From positions 44,425,700-44,489,699 of the forward strand of contig CM050648.1 in the NCBI GenBank assembly GCA_027574665.1: a DNA stretch of 64,000 nt, written 5' to 3'. The position numbers were made by a program, and so were the translations under genes. The DNA is from Rhynochetos jubatus (taxonomy: Eukaryota > Chordata > Aves > Eurypygiformes > Rhynochetidae). Positions 61,158 to 64,000 of this stretch are shown piece by piece; within the stretch, counting starts at the first letter, position 1, and every line of letters begins with the position of its first letter. The notes under the pieces are model-generated. The model did no database searches. It had not been told where the DNA came from and saw nothing but the letters and a program-made list of their open reading frames with translations.

Positions 61158-63200
61158 GAAACCTAATATAACCAGGAATAAAAATGAGGAAAAAAATGCA
61201 AAAAAACCAAAGCCTGTGGGGCTTGTCTGATCATGCTTCAATCAAACAATCAAAGCACATGATTCCAGATGATTTAAATGACCTGTGACAAAAGGACAGT
61301 TAACTGTCTGTGAAATGTCAATCATCCTTAGTCAGAATGAACCTACCGATTCAAGACCTAGTCTTAATCCCACAGGAAATTAGGGTAAAGTGTTCAAAAG
61401 TCACTAGCCTAACGATAACACTTCCAAGAGAAAAGAAACTCCTCATCACCACACTAGTAGCAATCAGTTAATGAGTTATGCATTCAATATGCAAGCAAGA
61501 TAGGAGGAGGGTAATTGGTGAAGCAAATCATCCACTGTTTTCTACAGTGCCATTGCAAAACTAAAGGGGGCAAAACTGTAAGTGAAAGTCTTGCTGTGAA
61601 ATGGAAACAAATTCGATATGCATTTCATGAAGACCTTTAAATAACAAGTTCAGCAGATGTAACAGATATTACAGCACAGTAATGAAAGTCATATGTGGAG
61701 TGATAAAATCTTTTAATAAATAATGCCAGAATGGGTTTGGCGGAGTAACGGTGCCACAGTGTGTGTTGCTAATTGAACAACTATAGCCTGAACTTGAACT
61801 CAGTTTCTTTGTATCTGGGGTGCTACATGTGCTGCGTGTTGAGGAACAAACAGTACAGTCTCATAGGTAAAACAAGCATCTACATTCCATTTACAGCACA
61901 CAAACCTGCATTCCTAAATTGTATTCATACAGCATGAAACTGTCAAAAGCTAATGTCAGTTTTCTCATGGAAATAAACACAGCCAGTATGGAGACAGTGC
62001 AGGCAGTGTGTTCCTCTTGTTTCAGAGAAAATCTCAGAACCATTCACCTTGAGACGTTTATAACAGTGAGATGGATTCTGCTATACGTTTTCATTAATCT
62101 TCCACACTGTTAGCACTGCTAACATTCTACCAATTTATTTCTGGTTTCTGCTTTGTACTGTTTTATTATACTTGTATTTAGAGGTAGAGGGATCTGACAA
62201 CAGCAGCAATTAATTAATGAAACAGACAGACATAATAGTAGTCACATAAAATTTGCATAAACAGATATTACACTACTATACCGCACAAGATTTAACGTGA
62301 AATCCTACAATAACTTTATTTAGCTCAAAGGGAGAGCAGAATGTTTATGATAGTTTCCCATAAATCTTAAAAATATCTCTACAAAATATAATTACAGTAT
62401 CTACAAAAATGTCTATAGAATTTACTAGTAAATGGTTGCTATTCATGGGGTTTTTTTTAGCTACTTCTAAAATTAAATAAAAACTTAGCATTACAATAGT
62501 TCTAAACCCCACATTATTCTTCTACATAACTATTTACAGATCTTCCAAATAACTGTCTATGAAGCTGAGTTTCTTATCCATAAAATTCAATATGATGCCT
62601 AAATAAGAAATCTGACACATCATGTAAAAACAGTAACAAATAAAACACACTACTACACTGTGTCAGCTGAAGCCCATCTTTATCAACATGATGTGCTGGT
62701 AAAGCCCTCACATCATGGACTGGCAACACGCATGAAGATTGGTGTTGTGCTACCATATGAAGCAACCAAAGCAACACAGGATAGCAGATAATTCCTCTAC
62801 CAGCAAAGTCCTGCCTCAACAGTTAACCATCCACTGTCTTAGCAGCTCCACAGGCAATATTCAGACATATAAGTATATTGAGGTATCTGTATTCACTGCA
62901 AAAATCACTGTTGGTGTTATTCCTCTGGCATTCAGTGGCTACAATATTCAAGGTTGAGTGCAGAGAAACAATATTGTAGTCATGCATATAACATTCATTA
63001 TCATGGATGCTTCATAGATGAGTATTGCTAAGATTTACTCTCAAAAGAAGACATACTAAAATGCACTTCATTTGAACAGTATAAAATGAAATATCAAACT
63101 GTGGGAGTAAATGCATGCATATGTGTGTGCATACACACGTGCACCGAGTATTTTTGCTTTGTATTAAGTACATCTTGAAGAAAAAGTAAAAACTACTTAC

Positions 63201-63335
63201 ACCAGAATAGAAAGGCTCACCAGACACACAGATCACATCCTGCTCCTGGATCATCAAAATATCTTTGGCTAAGTGCAGTCGCACTTTGAAAGGCTCCTGG
63301 TTACCATCCTGCAGCAAACAAATCCCTGTCTTTGT
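63201..63335 (-). CDS. SNTG1 coding exon: first half of the split PH domain
   Basis: A 135-bp exon of 45 whole codons (phase 0-0). It encodes TKTGICLLQDGNQEPFKVRL, then HLAKDILMIQEQDVICVSGE and PFYSG. This is the N-terminal half of the PH domain, whose second half is encoded at 8344-8474 and 2679-2808 after the PDZ insertion. The acceptor reads CCCTTGAAG after a pyrimidine-rich stretch; the donor is a consensus GTAAGT. The frame is also open upstream (MLTENFFSLF...), but that part is intronic and unlike syntrophin. The start codon must lie in an exon beyond 64000. The residues match gamma-1 and not gamma-2 syntrophin, from recall. Confidence 0.97.
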
Positions 63336-64000
63336 CTTCAAGGGAAGGAATAAAGAAAAAAAGTTCTCAGTTAGCACTCTGCATTGCTAGAAGTCGTATT
63401 TTGAAACAGAATAGTTGACAGATAGGTACAGTTACCATAAATACATCGACAAATATCCAAAACTATTACCAGCCATCACTATTTATTTACTGTGCTCAGA
63501 CTACAAGAGAATGATGGTTACAGTAGCAACTAGCGAAGGTCAGTTCTGCAATAATAAAGCCCTAATTCTGCCCATGATGAATCTGTGAAACTCCAAATTG
63601 TTTCAGAGAAGTTGTGCTCTTACTTTCCATCTTTCCATTAAAGGATGACACCTCACTTAGATATGAAATAAAAGCTGATGTTCCACATATTACACCAGTT
63701 TTGACACAGAAACACATACAATAACACCTCCTAATTAGCCAGCTGTGAGCACTAACAGCCCACTTGAACCTGTGGTGGGCTTTTCCTGATCTGTGAGCAG
63801 AACACTTCTGCTTTCACGCTCCTTTTCAAATGAGGATGCTGAAGTTAAGAATAAGAGAAAAGAGATACAAGAATGCAGCTCCCTCTAGTAAATTACTTCT
63901 CACTCCACTTCTGCATTTTATGCTTATGGTTAGAGATCAGGAATTCTGTAGGATTCTTGTATATAAAATAAGTGACTTTCCAAAAATTTAACAGTCTTTA
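63336..64000. other. SNTG1 intron upstream of the first exon in the window
   Basis: AT-rich sequence with no exon, repeat or promoter signal that I could recognise. The first coding exon of SNTG1 is expected further upstream on the minus strand. Confidence 0.6.

Larger units (their letters stand above)
51681..63200. other. SNTG1 intron, 11.5 kb, mostly unrecognised
   Basis: AT-rich intron. A T run of 17 nt lies at 53084-53100, with further A/T runs around 54727-54750 and 56887-56900, and a CAAA repeat at 61139-61157. A slightly GC-richer patch at about 53150-53380 includes a 92-codon plus-strand frame of unknown meaning. No mobile element was recognised with confidence. Confidence 0.55.

Noticed and set aside
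63336..63377. Upstream extension of the first SNTG1 exon to the in-frame ATG at 63377
   Set aside because: The extension does not resemble the syntrophin N-terminus, and a good acceptor (TTGAAG) sits directly before the conserved residues.

Overview
The window looks like an intron-rich stretch of a bird genome. The base composition is AT-rich, there are no bacterial operons, and the interspersed repeats are typical of birds: CR1 LINEs, one ending in an octamer-type tail, and an ERV-L-like (class III) endogenous retrovirus with the LTR type common in birds. The species cannot be named from this sequence.

The only host gene I can support is on the minus strand: SNTG1, encoding gamma-1-syntrophin. 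Nine consecutive coding exons were found by eye, each bounded by AG/GT. From 5' to 3' they are 63335-63201, 51680-51624, 44999-44942, 42334-42291, 42184-42143, 16751-16649, 10895-10813, 8474-8344 and 2808-2679. All junction phases agree, and the exons sum to 783 bp (261 codons) without a stop. They encode the first half of the split PH domain, the inserted PDZ domain, a linker, and the second half of the PH domain. The start codon lies upstream (beyond 64000). The second PH domain and the syntrophin-unique C-terminus lie downstream (below position 1).

The introns hold the rest. (a) 6955-8105 is an ancient, decayed CR1-like LINE on the plus strand, split by an unidentified GC-rich insert (about 7436-7905). 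(b) 11716-16051 is an ERV-L provirus in the same orientation as SNTG1. It is flanked by a perfect 5-bp target duplication and has a complete 5' LTR, a tRNA-Lys-like primer site and decayed protease, RT and integrase. It has no visible gag or env, and its 3' LTR is reduced to about 75 bp. It fills about three quarters of its intron. (c) 26358-26958 is a 5'-truncated CR1 tail on the plus strand with an open C-terminal ORF2 frame. (d) 28632-32905 is a nearly full-length CR1 on the minus strand, with an ORF1 esterase-like domain and ORF2 endonuclease and reverse transcriptase, all interrupted. It carries a small nested CR1 tail. (e) 37334 to about 37850 is an ERV-L-type LTR without a provirus. The remainder is AT-rich intron with homopolymer runs and small tandem repeats.

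I found no convincing undescribed system. The points most worth following are the sense-oriented retroelements with poly(A) signals inside SNTG1, the unidentified GC-rich insert, and the micro-exon structure of the PDZ domain.
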